A model generated the notes under the pieces. That model had not been told where the DNA came from. It made no database searches and worked only from the letters and a program-made list of their open reading frames with translations. A DNA stretch of 64,000 bases from Imbricaverruca yamaguchii (Eukaryota > Arthropoda > Thecostraca > Neoverrucidae). Both the position numbers and the translations under genes were made by a program. This document shows positions 42,456 through 55,890 of the stretch, piece by piece (position 1 is the first letter of the stretch; every line of letters begins with the position of its first letter). The stretch is from positions 3,933,501-3,997,500 of the forward strand of contig JAOTOL010001662.1 in assembly GCA_034440575.1 (NCBI GenBank), written 5' to 3'.

Positions 42456-45350
42456 AGATATAGTCTTCATTTGGCACTGCAGATGATAGACGACAGATAG
42501 GAGCCATACAAAGTCGCATTACAGTAAGTGACAAACGGGACCATCCTGCAGCTTAGGGAACGCCAGCGTGGTTGCTTGTTGTGCACTATCGTGAATAACT
42601 GACGGTGGTACTTTTCTATAACCGTCCTCTGTGACAATCCTGTTGTGGTGGTGGTGGGGGGGGGGGGGGCAGCAGGGAAGGCCGGATGGCCGGCGACTAT
42701 CCGAGCGGTGTGCATGCGACGCCGTCGCCGTGATTAGCCGCACTCGGCCAGTCGTCGTGGCCGACGACGTTTGACGCCAGATGTTGCCGACACTGCTCCG
42801 CTTTGGCGACTCGACCTGCTTTCAGCGGTGCTGAAAGCACCGGCCGGCCGCACCGCGTAAAGTGGTTTCGCTCCGGCCTGAGTTGCGCCGAGAGGTTCGG
42901 AGAACGGCGGCGGTGACGGCGGCGACCTGGCAGGTGTTGGCGACGGCGCGATTGTCTGGTCTGGTCCCTGGTCTAGCCTGGTCTGGCCTGGTCTGGTCTG
43001 GTCGGCACCGGGCGTCGCCGCCACTGGCTGGAGCGGTTGCCGCGGACGTTCGGAGGTCAGGTGAAGGATGGTATGGCGAGCGTGCACGTACGCAACACAC
43101 GCGGCCACTGCTGTGTGGGGAGCAGTTGCACGTGCTGGTCTTCCACCCTCGGTCTAATGACTGGCCATGCCGTGTGGAGTCGACCTGGAGTTATTTTATG
43201 AAATATGTAGTCATTTTAATTTTATTAAAGATGTAGCTATTTTTATTTTATGAAATTTGTAGTTATTTAATTAAATATGTTGTAAGATTCGTAATTTTCG
43301 AGAAAAAAATTGTTTTATCAAAAATTGCTTCCATTTGCAAAATAATATTCAATTGATAACGCCACCAGGTACATACCACCCACCATCGTGTTGCCCAGTG
43401 GCATGATTAGGTTACTTTTGGGTTTTAAAATAAATTTAATTCTTATTAACCTTTCGATTTTTCGTCTGAGCCCTGGTTTGTCATCCCAACCGACGACTGC
43501 ACTCGTCCTATCGACCGCACCACGTCACGTTCTGCAGCCGCGCGCAGTACACTCGGAGCACACCCGGTCCACGTTTGTTCCCTCGACATGACCCCCCGCA
43601 GGGGTCGGCTCGGGTAGATGACCAGCCCTTGCCCTGGGTCACATGGGGTGCAAGCTTAGGGGTGCGACAGCCAAATAGTACTGAGTCGTTCAACTAGTAT
43701 GCCACAGACCACAAACCACTTGTCTCCAAAGGCAACTTGTGTATTGGCAATGCAACAGCATGGGGTCTCTAGCCTCGTTGGGGATGTGAAAGATAAAAGT
43801 GTCCAAAGTTTATTACAATGATGATGCATGATGATGCACACAAACGGTCCTAATTATCTCTCCAATCCCATCCAACACTAGAAGAGCAGAGGCTGTTTTC
43901 ATATATTTCGTGGCACGTATAGCTCATCCGAACTGTCACTATATGCCCGTATACTGTCTCTGATAGGAAGAAAATGGAAATGAAGGGACGAATTAGAGCA
44001 GTGTGGAAGTGTGCCGACTATCCTGGACATCTCCGTTCTTCAGAATATTTAATACCTATTTGCTGACCTGAGGGCGTAGTTGGTCGTAGCCGGATGATAT
44101 TAATGTATGACGTTGGCTTAAATCGGTTTAAAATGGCCGTCTGAAAATGCAGCAGGCGGAAAATGGCTATTCACTAGCTCAACCCCACCTTTCCAGTTTG
44201 CTTCGTAATTTGCGGTACTTGACATTGCGCAAGCATAGAGAATGTTCAGAGGCCATGAATCAATAGATTCTGGTTCTACTGTTCAAAAGACGACCGCGAA
44301 GAAGCTCGGCATAAAAATTGGAATTGAGCCAGAATATACAGCTGACTATCATGCAGTCATAAATGTGTTCTGAAGACAGCAGCGTTAATAAACTGATAGC
44401 GTTGCAATCTTCCATTCGTTGAATTGCAGTGAAACTAAAACTAAACAACGTGTACCGTTCAGCATGGGCGTGCGATTCCAGCCCCTGGCTGTCCGTCTGT
44501 GCACGTCGTGCAACTAAGGCAACCTGAAAATGAACAATTGTTTGGCATATGGAAATAAACATTTTTATTGCATAAATATTGTAGTCGATTTTCATCTCAA
44601 GTCCACTTCCATGCTTGCTCCTCAAATTGTGCATCAATTCACACCGGATCCTGTTAATTGTGATCGTGTCCCTTAAATTATTGCTTCCTATTGGTCCAGA
44701 TGAACCAGGGAAACCAAGTCTAACGAGCAAGCACTAAACAACTGACGATTGTCCAAGCGTGATCATCCGCCCCGCTTCATTAATACGTCTGCCAGAGTGG
44801 GAGAATTTCCCGTCAGGGTAGTGGATTTCCTCATCTCAAAAGGCAAATGGATGCCGGAAACTGAGCCGGGCGTACCGGGCGTAATTCCTGTGCACCTGGA
44901 CGGTCGAGCGCTTCGTCTAGGTGAAGCGAAACGGCTAATGCGGCAACACTGCTTCGTTAATATTCGGTCGTCACCACGAAAGGTTCCAGCGTAGTAGAAC
45001 AAATTGATCCTCATAAAAGCAGATTCACCATAGGTGACTGCAATTATCGTCAGGAATCGGAGCGTTGCGGGTTGCTGTTTTCATGTGCTGGGCGGATGCA
45101 AGTGAGCGTCACGTTCCTTCCCCATGCCAATTATTCTTCAGCTCTGACTCATTCCAGCCACTCGTAATTTAGTGGTTACTTCAGCCTGCTTAATAGCTGC
45201 CTTGGCACACCTGTTCGGCAGCAACCCTCGTTTCGAAAGTGTGCAAGAGTGTCCCGAGGTTTTCGCCACGGCCAGCACCAGAGGTAAGCCCCCAGACACT
45301 TCTCACAGCGTTGGATCTATGCTTTGAACTCCTGACTTTGGAGTGCATAG
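42456..45350. other. Mostly unique region, no gene recognised
   Basis: It contains a (GGT)n run ending in 14 consecutive G (42643-42669) and a GC-rich block with a (CTGGT)n tract at about 42955-43003. Long AT-rich stretches follow. Overlapping ORFs in the GC-rich block are on both strands and look like composition effects. A 156-codon reverse ORF (44260-44730) has no recognised motif. Confidence 0.4.
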
Positions 45351-48300
45351 TCCACTACACATGGCTATTGCACAATGGCTATTACAGTAGGGCTATTACA
45401 ACCACTACATCTGGCTATTACAGTATGGTTACAGTGCAGTACACTACAGTAGGGTCCGGATCCACCCATCGATAAAAAAAATTCCAAAGTGACGTCACTA
45501 GGGGGCTAGATTTTCACGACTTTTGACGACTTATATTACGTTTTTAGCTCTGGGGCGTTCATTTTTGGGGATATTTGAGAGAGAAAAATTGTAATCAGAA
45601 ACGGACGGCGAAATCAACCAAGGCCATACAAATTTTCGGCCCCACCAAAAATACATGTTTTTTTCATTCAAAATTTTGAGATTTCAAATATTCTTTAATT
45701 CTCCTTTTCTAATGGGCAGAGCAGACCAAGAAACGTTGTTGGAAGTTAACTTGCACTAATAAAAAATGCCTACTTTAGCCAGAATCTTCGATTTGAACTG
45801 CAATAGGGAAATGTGCAAAATTTATATGTAGTCAAAAACGAAAAAAATGGCAAATTCCCCTCGTACTTTTGTTGCATCCCTAAAGATAAGCAAACGCTGA
45901 AAGTTTCATTAAGAAATGTCGACCCGTTAAAGCGTGATGACTGGTTGAACTGTTTTGGAGGTGACCTCACTTGACCTTGACTAACTCGTTGACCCTAGAT
46001 GACCTGACTTCAAAATGTTGATGCAGCATGTCAAACTGATGTGGGAAAAGGTATGCCAAATTTTGGCGCGATGCCGTGCGTCGTTCGTTCACTATCCGCG
46101 AAAAACCTGAGTGAGGGTCGGCGGTTGAAGACCCCCCCGAGACGGGACGGATTAAACATTGTCATTAGGAATTTTGCACAGAAGAGACATGCATTTAATA
46201 TGCAGCCGTAGATTCTTCCACATGCATACAGCCAAGCGCTAACTCTTCCAAATGTCTAAGAACGAATGATTATTGAAATTAGTACTTAACCTGTTACTGC
46301 AAATACAAAATCTAGAGAAAAATATAAATAGATCTTGATGAGCTTCATTGAGGGAAAAACTTAGGCCAGCGCGTTCTAAAATGGCATCATTCCATCCCAC
46401 ATTGATCTGGGTGTCAAATCTTCCCTCCCCCCGTCCAATATGCGCAATAGCTTGAAAACGCGTCGAAATATCTTCACGACATTTCCAATGGCTCTCACTT
46501 GATCCATTCTACGCCTTTTGTCAACAAGAAACCCATAGGGTCATGACAGGTCAGGCGTGAGTGACGTCAGCGTGACATCATGTTTGCCGATTATTTCCAA
46601 AAACGCATTGGTGCACACACATTGGCGTGGAATCGGAACGAGTGAAGGTATTTGTGGAATGTAAACGGCAATTGAGAGGCCATTAGTAGGTTATTAACGT
46701 GTTATGTCGCTGTTTGCTTTAATATTTCACTTCAAATTATCGGCAAAGTGCCAAACAAAATAGTGTTGAAAGAAATGTAATGTTGATACTTTTATCCTGA
46801 TATTCAAATCATCCCGGGAAAATGGAACAACATATCCAAGAAGTAGCTATGAAGAATGTCTGCACTAATTAATATAGCTGTACTACATAATCTATACTAT
46901 TTAATCTGCATATTTAATAAAATATCAATGAAAATGACTGGGTTATGGCTTCAAGTGTACCGCAGTTCAAGCCCAGTACTGCAAACCACATCGGTACAGC
47001 GTGCGCCGACCGGCCGCGAGACTGCCTTAGTACGCACTTAAGACACAATTTCCAACCCTCCCTGAGACCGCACGTCATGGCGCTGTCAATTGCCGTTGGA
47101 AGTTTTAAAACCGACCCAGTCGTTTGTGGGATCAGCAGGGGACAACCCCCCCCAACCCCCACCACCCCACCACCCCCCACACACACATGGGTCAATGGTG
47201 TGAGGCTAAGAAGCCCGGTCAATACCGAGTTTTCTCACCAGAAGGAAAGAGGGAAGCAATTTCCGAATCGCGTAGGCTGTGGAGAAAAAGGACCGGACGA
47301 GCCGTTCTTCCATATCTGAGTTTTCCTATTCCTCCGGGAAGTTGCTATGATTATGTGACCCCACCATTCGGATCCGCTTCTCGTCCTGTACGGAGACGAC
47401 ATAACATCCGATCCGATATCATCATGTCGAATATCCACATCAAATTATTATCACCAGCAGTGCGTCTCCGCCTTAGCTGTCGCGCACCACATACACACCA
47501 AGGTCCTCTAAAGCATTGAGGGGGACCGGTCTGGGGAGCTAAGCTTGTCCCCACGTCATAGGGGGCCTTTCTTGTGTGGTTGGCGACTTCGCGAATGGGG
47601 GTCATGCTAAACACCGAAAAAAAACCTGCTGTACCCAACACAGCACCTGCCTGAGTCCGAATGTGTTCCCGTGTCCGGTCCGTCCTGTTATCAATACACT
47701 GGAACACCGTGACTGCCGTACAGCGAAATATAGATTGTCACCGACCCGGATATGGACGCTGGAGGCACTTACTGCCCTCTGCTAATTGGGCCATCATTAA
47801 AGTATCCGGCCAGGTTTTTTGTTGCTTCTACTCCTGCCGCCGATTCGCTGTCAGTATTTTGTTTCTTTCAGCGTGTTCTGTTCGCGAGCCATGCCGACGC
47901 CAGTGTACTGAACAGGAACGAGACGGGCAACTGGCAGATCTCGTGACAGGCGAACAGCCCAGCCAGCCGTACCACCTACCAGGCTGCGCCTGTCGCAGCA
48001 GCACGCCGTCATCCCGACTGATGTACATCCGTGGCGGCCGGTCTCCCTGGTTGTTCGACAGATGGCACACAATAGACACCGATTAAGACCAACGACGCGA
48101 GCGCCTCCCACACAACACTGACGTCTATGATCAGCACACCCGGCAACATTGGTGCGGCGACTTAGTTAGGAGACACCAAGGGAGTTCATAATACACTACT
48201 GAACACACGTACGTGGCTGTGGGTGAGCGACGTGTATTCAGTGGGCAGGATTACCTACTAATGTGCTATTATTCGTTATAATTATTTATGATAATTATTC

Positions 48301-48560
48301 GGCAGTGGTATTTTAAGAATGCATGTCGAAATGTGTAGGCATATGCGCGGGTAATTGATGTTTTATAAAACGTGGCCAATATAGTGAGTAGCCTGCATGT
48401 AATCACATAGCCCCGCTATGACCCACACACCGCGAGTAGAAAACGCTGCAGTGGCCAGGCCATGGGTCCGGGGACGGCGCACGACGCGGGGGATCAAGGG
48501 AGTGACGTCACGGCCGCCATGGCGTCACGCCGGCGACGGTCACTCGCCGCTGGTGGTGAC
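45351..48560. other. Unique region, no gene recognised
   Basis: Short GGCTATTACAGTA repeats occur at about 45360-45430. Degenerate GACCT/TGACC words cluster at 45960-46010. A C-rich tract (47148-47185) lies inside a 131-codon ORF. No family was recognised on either strand. Confidence 0.4.
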
Positions 48561-48911
48561 TGTCCCCAGCCGCTCCCCAGCCGCTCCCCAATCCGGTCCC
48601 CAGCCCGATCCTGAGCCTGACCCTGAGCCGACCACTGCAGCGGTGCTATGACCACCCCAGCCGATCTTCAGCCGCTTTTCCAGCTGGTCTCCAGCCGGTT
48701 CTCAGCCGTTCCCCAGCCGGTCCTCATCCAGTCTCCAGCCGCTCCCCAGCCGGTCCTCATATAGTCTCCAGCCGGTCCACAGCTGCTCCACAGCCGCCCC
48801 TCAACCGGCCCTCAGCCACTCCCCAGCCGTTCCTCATCCAGCCCCCAGCCGCTCCCCAGCCGGTCCTTATCCAGTCCCCAGCCGGTCCTGAGCCGCTCTC
48901 CAGCCCGGTCC
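48561..48911. repeat. Irregular CCCCAGCCGCTC / CAGCCGGTCCTCAT array
   Basis: Words of 10-15 bp (CCCCAGCCGCTCCCCAGCC, GGTCCTCATCCAGTC) alternate without a fixed long period. It is a decayed short-unit minisatellite. Confidence 0.85.
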
Positions 48912-49436
48912 GGAGCCGACCGGCACGCAAGGACAATCTGGGTGCGAATCAGCGCCCGTCCAGCTGCCGCACAGACACAGCTGGATCGACCGCGCCGGCT
49001 GCGTCTTCCTGCGCTCTCCTTTGTCTCCTCATCGCACCTTCCGGCGCTCTTGTCCCGGTATCAGATCGAAGCGGTGCACGCGGCAACTGACCGTCAACTG
49101 ATCGCGGCCACGCCTGCCGCATTCACTTCGCAGATAGTGATGAACGTTTCTGCGACGGCCGTGTCGACTTTGCACCTGGTGTATAAAACAAATCAGGCAA
49201 CAGAACGAAAATCTGAACCCCATATCCTCATTAATTCAGTTTTTGTGGCTTATTCAGTTGTTCGGCAGGCTAGAGCTAGAACGCATAAAGTATCAAGCAT
49301 GACCCTTCCGTAATTCCTGAAACGACATTGAATATAAGTGGCACAGCTCAAGAGGAAAATCCCGACATCCTGGAAGCAGTGGCGGTGCCAGAGCGTTGTG
49401 GCGGTTTAGTCACAGCTGTCCTCAGCGGTTTAATTG
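48912..49436. other. Unique spacer
   Basis: A 123-codon forward ORF (48942-49313) has no recognised motif. Nothing else was seen. Confidence 0.4.
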
Positions 49437-49445
49437 TATGCATAC

Positions 49446-49526
<81 letters not shown>

Positions 49527-49621
49527 TATATATGTATATATATTTATATTCTTAAATATACATATATACATATATACATGTATATATATACATATATGCA
49601 TACATAAGATATTTATATGTA

Positions 49622-49688
<67 letters not shown>

Positions 49689-49690
49689 AT
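49437..49690. repeat. (TA)n microsatellite
   Basis: Two long alternating TA blocks are separated by TATGTATATATTTATATTC-like interruptions. Low complexity. Confidence 0.95.
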
Positions 49691-50497
49691 ACAGGTATCA
49701 GCCTGATTGGTGGATAAAAATTTATGATTGAGAGGGATAATGACCCCACGTAATAACAGCGACGTAATGTAAACATAAGATGCTTGAAGAAGGGGATGAA
49801 AAAATAAGCAAATGAAGTCAGTAGAAAGGAATTAAGTCGATTGTTTCAAGCGGAGATAGAGTGAGATTATAAAGGTATGTTTATGCATTACATTATTTGA
49901 CGTCACCAAAGGGGCCCTAAGATGATACACCTGGGAAGAAAGGTCAGACAGAGGCTAGTGGTTGCCTAACTATTCATCACCCTTGAAAGCCAATCAAATG
50001 TCCACAACGCAAACCGTCTTGGTGCCTGATACGCATGGTGTGTGGGGCACAGCTCCGGCAGTTTCGACGCTGTCTAGGTTCTTGTAGCATAACGGGAAGG
50101 GCTGTCCGTTCGGTGAGAGGTCGCTGCTGCTAAACGTAATAGCGATATATTGCTTATGAAACGTTAATTATCGTATTGCAATTGAGCAAGTTAGGTTTCG
50201 GAATGGTTCATGAGAAAAATTAACCTGATCCTACGTCTTTTAACTGTGCACTGAGAAAAAGAAGCACGTAACAAAAGCATATTTTGTCGCTAAAATCAGG
50301 TTAGGCAGTGCCTCAAGCGCCTGAGTGAGCACGCCGCCACTGCCTAAAAGGTAGTCCATCTCGCTGCTCCCGCTTTTACACACAATTGTAAGCAGGTCGA
50401 GTTCCGGTGACCTCATTGTGTACTATACAGTGCGCCGAGGTGCCGAGGTCGTCAGATCCAGTGTGCGAGCTGGGAGCCGGTCACGTCCCGGGCAGTA
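49691..50497. other. Unique sequence, no gene recognised
   Basis: No motif, repeat or credible ORF was seen. Confidence 0.45.
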
Positions 50498-50685
50498 CTA
50501 CTCGGGTGGATGCTACACGGGAGGGTGCTACACGGGAGGGCGCTACACGGGTGGGTCCTGCACGGGAGGGTGCTACACGAGAGGGTGCTTCACTGGATCG
50601 TGCTACACGGGTGGGTTCTACACGGGAGGGTGCTACACGGGTGGGTGCTTCACGGGATGGTGCTTCACGGGAGGGTACCGAAGTG
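50498..50685. repeat. 15-bp minisatellite
   Basis: GCTACACGGGAGGGT and variants (GGGTGGGT, GCTTCACGGGA) repeat about 12 times, flanked by two copies of a GTCAGATCCAGTGT block (about 50453 and 50686). Repeat-derived ORFs in all forward frames are not genes. Confidence 0.92.
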
Positions 50686-53217
50686 GTCAGATCCAGTGTA
50701 CCAGCTGGGGGCCGGCCCCGTCCCAGGCAGTGCTACACGGGAGGCTGCCGCCGCCAGCTGCCACAGCCAGCCGATATTTGTGGGAGTGTTTACTCAGAGG
50801 GGCCGTCGCCGGGCTGCCAGCGCCGAGCGCCTGCGTAACGACGCAGCCGGACGCCGTACGACGCCGGGCCGCATGACAGGTGCAGCTTTACGACAGCGTG
50901 CACTCGTGGCAGTGTCCCGGTGGCGATAGTTTGCGGTGGTGTGCAGTGCTGGTTATTTGGCACGGTCGGCTCCAATGCTGCCCCGGCGACCTCGACCTTC
51001 AGTGCGACGTCTCGACAGTAACGCTCGTCTTGCATGCTTGATGGGAAAAGTGGGCTGAGGAAAGATTGACCAAGTCGGCCAATAACGCAACCAGGTATTA
51101 TGATTTATTTTTAACACTTGTAATTTTGGGACATGACAGCAGCTAGCGCAACGATGTAGTTCGGATAATTCCAAGAAGAAAAACATATAAGGCCGCACAA
51201 CTTTGCCTTCCCTCGAAGATATTCGTAATTATCCGTCAAGCGCAGATATGCCGTAATTCAAACAGATTTCCATTTGTACTGTCATTGGTAGGCTTGACGA
51301 GCGGATTATTGCATATATCGATATATGTACGGTCAACACTTCGATTCAACTACTTGACTGCTATTGAATGTGGTTTCACCGGCATCAGTAAGACGAACAG
51401 TTCTGGAAATAGCCACCACTCGACCCAAGCAACCCTACGGCTGACGTTTGCAATGACGCAATGAAACACGCAAAAGTCACGTTGATATCTCCTGCGTTGG
51501 GTAGAGTGACTTTCAACGCAATATTCGGTGTCGCTTTTTGTCATATCGCTATTCATTCACAACATTGTAGGGTCTCTGATCCTCATGTAGATCGAAGATG
51601 AAAAAGCTCCCAAATGGCTAGCCAGCAGTGTGCTCTCTCATCAGTCGATTTGTTTCCTGCTGATGTTTTCAACACCATGAACTCATCGTACAATACTGAT
51701 GTCTAACGTCGTTTGCGCATTCTGGAGCTAGAATACGTCTGAACACCTCTATCGTACTTTAATACTTACTGCCTGCTCAGGCAGTATATATACGTATTAT
51801 ATTGGTTCTACTCACTGCTTTTGCTTCGTAGCCAGTGTACAGAGGCGTACAGTGGGCTATAGGCTATGCAGTGACATCTTACACCGATTGTGTTAACATT
51901 TCAGCATGAAAATCAGAAGTGTAGCGTTTTGCGCCTCTGCTATTTCGTTCCCACTACTTCCAATCCTGCATCCGACGCGATGCACAAAACCGTTGCTAAC
52001 TTCTCAATGAGAATCAATCCCGCCCGGTGAATTGAGATGACAAGGAGCGGTCTATTCAAACAGCCTGGAGCGGAAATGTTCCGGCCCAAATTTAATTGCA
52101 CTCCCGACTCTCATTCGCCGAGCACCTCGGACACGTTTGTGTTCACCAAGTCGGCCGGGTGACCCGAGTTCGTGGAATCCATCATCTGGCAGCATCTGGC
52201 AGCATCTGGCAGCTGTGTGAGTCGCCGCGCGTCAGCCGGTTTACTCTCGGGAAACATACTCGAGTGTCTGAAGCGGCTCGCGTGTTGTCTCAGCCGCCGC
52301 CGTTCCCACGACTGCCGTGGAGACCGGCGCCCCTCTCGCCGCTGGGGCCGCCTCTGGTGCCCGGGCCACACGCCGAGGAGCGGTCAGCCGACCTAGACAC
52401 TGTGGCTTCTAGGCTAACCGACTGTTATCCGAGTTAGTTGGTTATTGGGGCTTTGGGACGCATCGACTACAGAGGTCATGCAACGCCTGGCTATTATCCG
52501 AGGGAGGTTGGATGCCTTCGATTCCCCAGGAATTGGCCCCATCGATGGCTGGATTCCCACGAAAATTTTCAACAGGCGACTCAGGAACTAGTTGTCGCCT
52601 TTCCCTTCAGTAGACTTAGGGTGTTGTTCATAGCGTGTGAAACATCGTAAGTCGTACTAGGATGTCGTCTATCATGGATGTAAGAAGAGGAATACCCGTG
52701 CCCTGCGACCCCCTCCCTTTCCGACCGCGCTATTTTCGGGATAGAATCACCAGGGCGGGCCTGGATAGAATCAGCTGTAAGAGCGACTTGGTCCACCACT
52801 TGAAGCAAGTAGAAGATGAAATGTGTCCACTGCTAATTTTGGCTTAAATATCGTACGGGTAGCGAGCTGGCCTTAGCTGTTTTTAGCCACCTACGAAACA
52901 CAACTACACTGTTAATAATGAAAACACGCTTTGTGTTTTGGAAGTATGTGCAATTTTAACACGGCACAGCCTGTGATTGGAACGCGCCTACGCCGTGTAA
53001 CCTACTTTTAAAACACGCCCTTTGATAATTTAAAAGCGCGTTCCAGGCGAGTTCCAGAAGTAGGTTGTAGGGTGTAAAAGCTGCAATACTTTCAAAACTC
53101 GGATGTATGTTTACTTTCTCCGCCTCAAAGACTACTTCTAAAATATGGACGGTTTATAACTTTTATTTTATTTTCAGATTACTGCTGCAACTCATTCTAA
53201 TACAGAGAGACGGATGG
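50686..53217. other. Unique region, no gene recognised
   Basis: A triple CTGGCAGCAT repeat lies at 52185-52214. ORFs of 60-113 codons show no recognised motif. Confidence 0.4.
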
Positions 53218-53392
53218 TAAGAGATAGACAGATAGACAGACAGACTGGCATATGGACAGACAGACGAATGGTCGAAAGAACGAAAGAGATGGATGGACAG
53301 ACAGAGAGATGGTTAGATAGATGGATGGACAGGGATAGGGAGAGATGGACAGGGACAGACAGTCAGAGAGACAGAGACAGAGCTCACAGTGC
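53218..53392. repeat. GACA/GATA-type microsatellite
   Basis: Interrupted (GACA)n, (GATA)n and (GATG)n tetranucleotides, purine-rich on the plus strand. Confidence 0.88.
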
Positions 53393-53448
53393 TCGAAACT
53401 TACTCATTCTTTTCTGAACCGCAATCGGCATACCGCTATCAATGTTCA

Positions 53449-53874
53449 CTACAAGGGTTGCCAGGACAACCGCCACCCTCCCACACCCCTTTTTGTAATC
53501 AGTGGAAGCTTTTGGTGGAACATTGAGAACGCCACACTCCACAGCAGCAACATATCAACTAGGTCCGTGTCACTTCTGTCCAGCACCACCATGTCACACC
53601 CCTCAATCATCAGAACATAAGCATTGTTCTGCACCCTGAAGCAGGGCTTGCTGGTGCTGGGTGTCTCGTCTTCATCACCGATCACTTATGTGATGGTGTC
53701 TCCCAGACACTCGCAGAATACTTCGACCTTGTCGTCGTCTGCAAGGAGTGATTTGGAGAGTCGGATATGAATGGATGTAGAGGATGTGAATAGACTTGGG
53801 ACAAAACTTGGGAGACCTCTAGCACTTTTCACACACGCCTCGCAACTGCATTCGGTGGATAAAAATTGAATCAC
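53449..53874 (-). pseudogene. Possible decayed coding fragment, unrecognised
   Basis: Two reverse-strand open segments lie in the same frame, separated by one TAA (53688-53686). Together they span about 140 codons. They read as plausible protein: CECLGDTIT, then after the stop VIGDEDETPSTSKPCF, then GCDMVVLDRSDTDLVDMLLL. The latter has the shape of the (S/D)DTD(V/L) hydrophobic blocks seen in some metazoan transposon-encoded proteins. That parallel is loose. A TTACAG acceptor-like site lies just upstream (reverse strand, about 53890). The base composition is ordinary, so the openness is less easily blamed on GC content. It could equally be chance. Confidence 0.25.
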
Positions 53875-54415
53875 ATTTGACCGCTGTAACGAATTTATTT
53901 ACACACGTTCCAGGTTTACGTTTCCACGTTTCCAGGTTCCAGGTTTACTTAGAAGCAAATTATTCGGAAACGGGAAGGTCACCAAGATAAGTCATTGGAA
54001 GGTTCACGACAGGCAATACAAACTTCGGGGGAGCATATCGGAGGCGTATGGATGGAAACCACATTAGCATCCTAATATATTTCTTACAATCTGATATCGA
54101 CAATGGTTCAAAATGGTATTTGTTCAAACAGACTCGATGATCTCACCTTAACCAGAATTTTCGATTTGGGGTTCAGTCAATATCGAATCTCACCAGTACG
54201 AATCGTCAAACCCTTCAGCTCCGAGAACTTCAGCAATTCAAGTCTTTCAACTCGTTTAACCTACGGCAGTTTCACCACCTTCCACTGTATCTCTCGGAAT
54301 TTCCTGCCGTCTATGGATACAAATAACAGCTGTAGTTACTGCCTCGAGCATACTGTGAATAAAGGCAGACAGTTTTTCCACCTTATCGAGAGAATTCCAA
54401 CTATTGTTGAACTTC
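53875..54415. other. Unique sequence with CCACGTTTCCAGG repeats
   Basis: A small cluster of (A/C)CGTTTCCAGGTT words occurs at 53907-53945. No gene was recognised. Confidence 0.45.
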
Positions 54416-54600
54416 TTGATTTTTGGATTTTGGACGTTTCGTCTTTGGACGTTCGATTTTTGGACTTTGCGTCTTTAGATGTTCGGTTTTTTGGACTTTA
54501 TGATTCTTGGATGTTTGGTTTTTGGACGTTATGATTCTTGAACTTTATGATTCTTGGACTTTCTGTCTTTGAACTTTATCTTTTTTGACGTTTCGATACG
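54416..54600. repeat. Degenerate TTTTTGGACGTT array
   Basis: TTGATTTTTGGATTTTGGACG, TTCGATTTTTGGACTTTGCG and ATGATTCTTGGACTTT repeat at about 15-25 bp. T-rich and strongly diverged. Confidence 0.8.
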
Positions 54601-55595
54601 GACCCATAAACTGCGATAAACTAAAGTTTAATCCAGACATTGAAAATTAATGGATGCACCGCTTAGCAGTGCATTTCTTAGCACAATGTGAGCAAAACAT
54701 AAGTGAGCTTGTGTACAACAATGGACAATGACGGACTGTTAGTCTTGAGGTCCAGACATCAAGACTGCAAAATAAGTGATACTTCTGCAAAGCAATAATA
54801 AAGAAAGTAGAAGGCAGTTGCGAATTGCTGCGCATTGCCGACAACCATGTGGCTGATTACGCTGTGCTGACAGTCGAGAGCCTAATGGAGTATTTATGAA
54901 TGAAATGCTGATAAAGTGTGAGTGTGATGATTTGTAAATTAGCGCTGAATTATTCAGTGCTCGGTGGTGTGCGAAACGTGTGCGAAAATGTCCGAGAAAG
55001 TGGAGAAAAAGCAACAAACATTGGCGCTCGAAGTCGGCTTTTGATAGCTGTCAGCTGAAGCACTATTGGCCGTTGCAAACGATTTCATGTGTTTATGTGT
55101 TTGCAGAAGATGCGACATGGTCGATAATCATGTCGATACGGTCGACAACCAAGCGAGGGATGGCACCGCAGAAATTAAGCCTCACGGTGAGGGGTTAAAT
55201 TCGCAAATAATAATTATACGAAAATTTCGTGAAAATTGGTCATGATGCGACAGGATGCCCAAATGAGATTTGCTATTTTAGCCATTTAGTATGAGCATTA
55301 AAAATGCGCACGTCATTTACAATGGAGCATATTGTTTGCGAATTCTCGCGGAGGGAGAATAACGAAAAGTTGAGATAACTGGAAAAGTTCACGCCGCCGG
55401 CATGAGGCTCTGTGCGCACGGCACCAACCCGAAATGCTGGGGAGTTGTGCTCGTCCGGCATTGCCTCCGTTGACAGTGGGGGAATTGCGCTTCACGCTTG
55501 CCCTACGCGGCGGATACCTGCAGGTCCACCTGTTCTCAGTTGAACAGGATCCCTGCGCATCTGGTGCAAGGGCGGCACGCGAGGGCGGGCGCGTG
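54601..55595. other. Unique sequence, no gene recognised
   Basis: No repeat or credible coding exon was seen. Confidence 0.4.
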
Positions 55596-55599
55596 GCGT

Positions 55600-55890
55600 G
55601 TGTGCGCGTGTGTGCGCGCGCGTGTGTGTGTGTGCGCGGGTGTGGGTGGGTGTGCTCGGGTACGGGGGTGTGCGCGGGTGCGGGGGTGTGTGGGCGTGCG
55701 TCGGTACGGGGGGTGTTGGTTGGTTGGTTATTGGAGTTTAGGGGCGCATGGTACGGGGGTGTGTGGGTGTGCTCGGGTACGGGGGTGTGCGCGGGTACGG
55801 GGGTGTGTGGGTGTGCGCGGGTACGGTGGGTGTGTGGGTGTGCACGGGTACGGTGGGTGTGTGGGTGTGCACGGGTACGGTGGGTGTGTG
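55600..55890. repeat. GT-rich minisatellite
   Basis: GTGTGGGTGTGCACGGGTACGG plus TGG-like units (about 25 bp) run over the 3' half. The 5' half is an irregular (GT/GC)n tract. His/Pro/Thr-rich ORFs on the reverse strand are repeat artefacts. Confidence 0.88.

Noticed and set aside
46935..46985. tRNA-like B box (GTTCAAGCCC)
   Set aside because: The only possible A box lies too close and no cloverleaf stems form.
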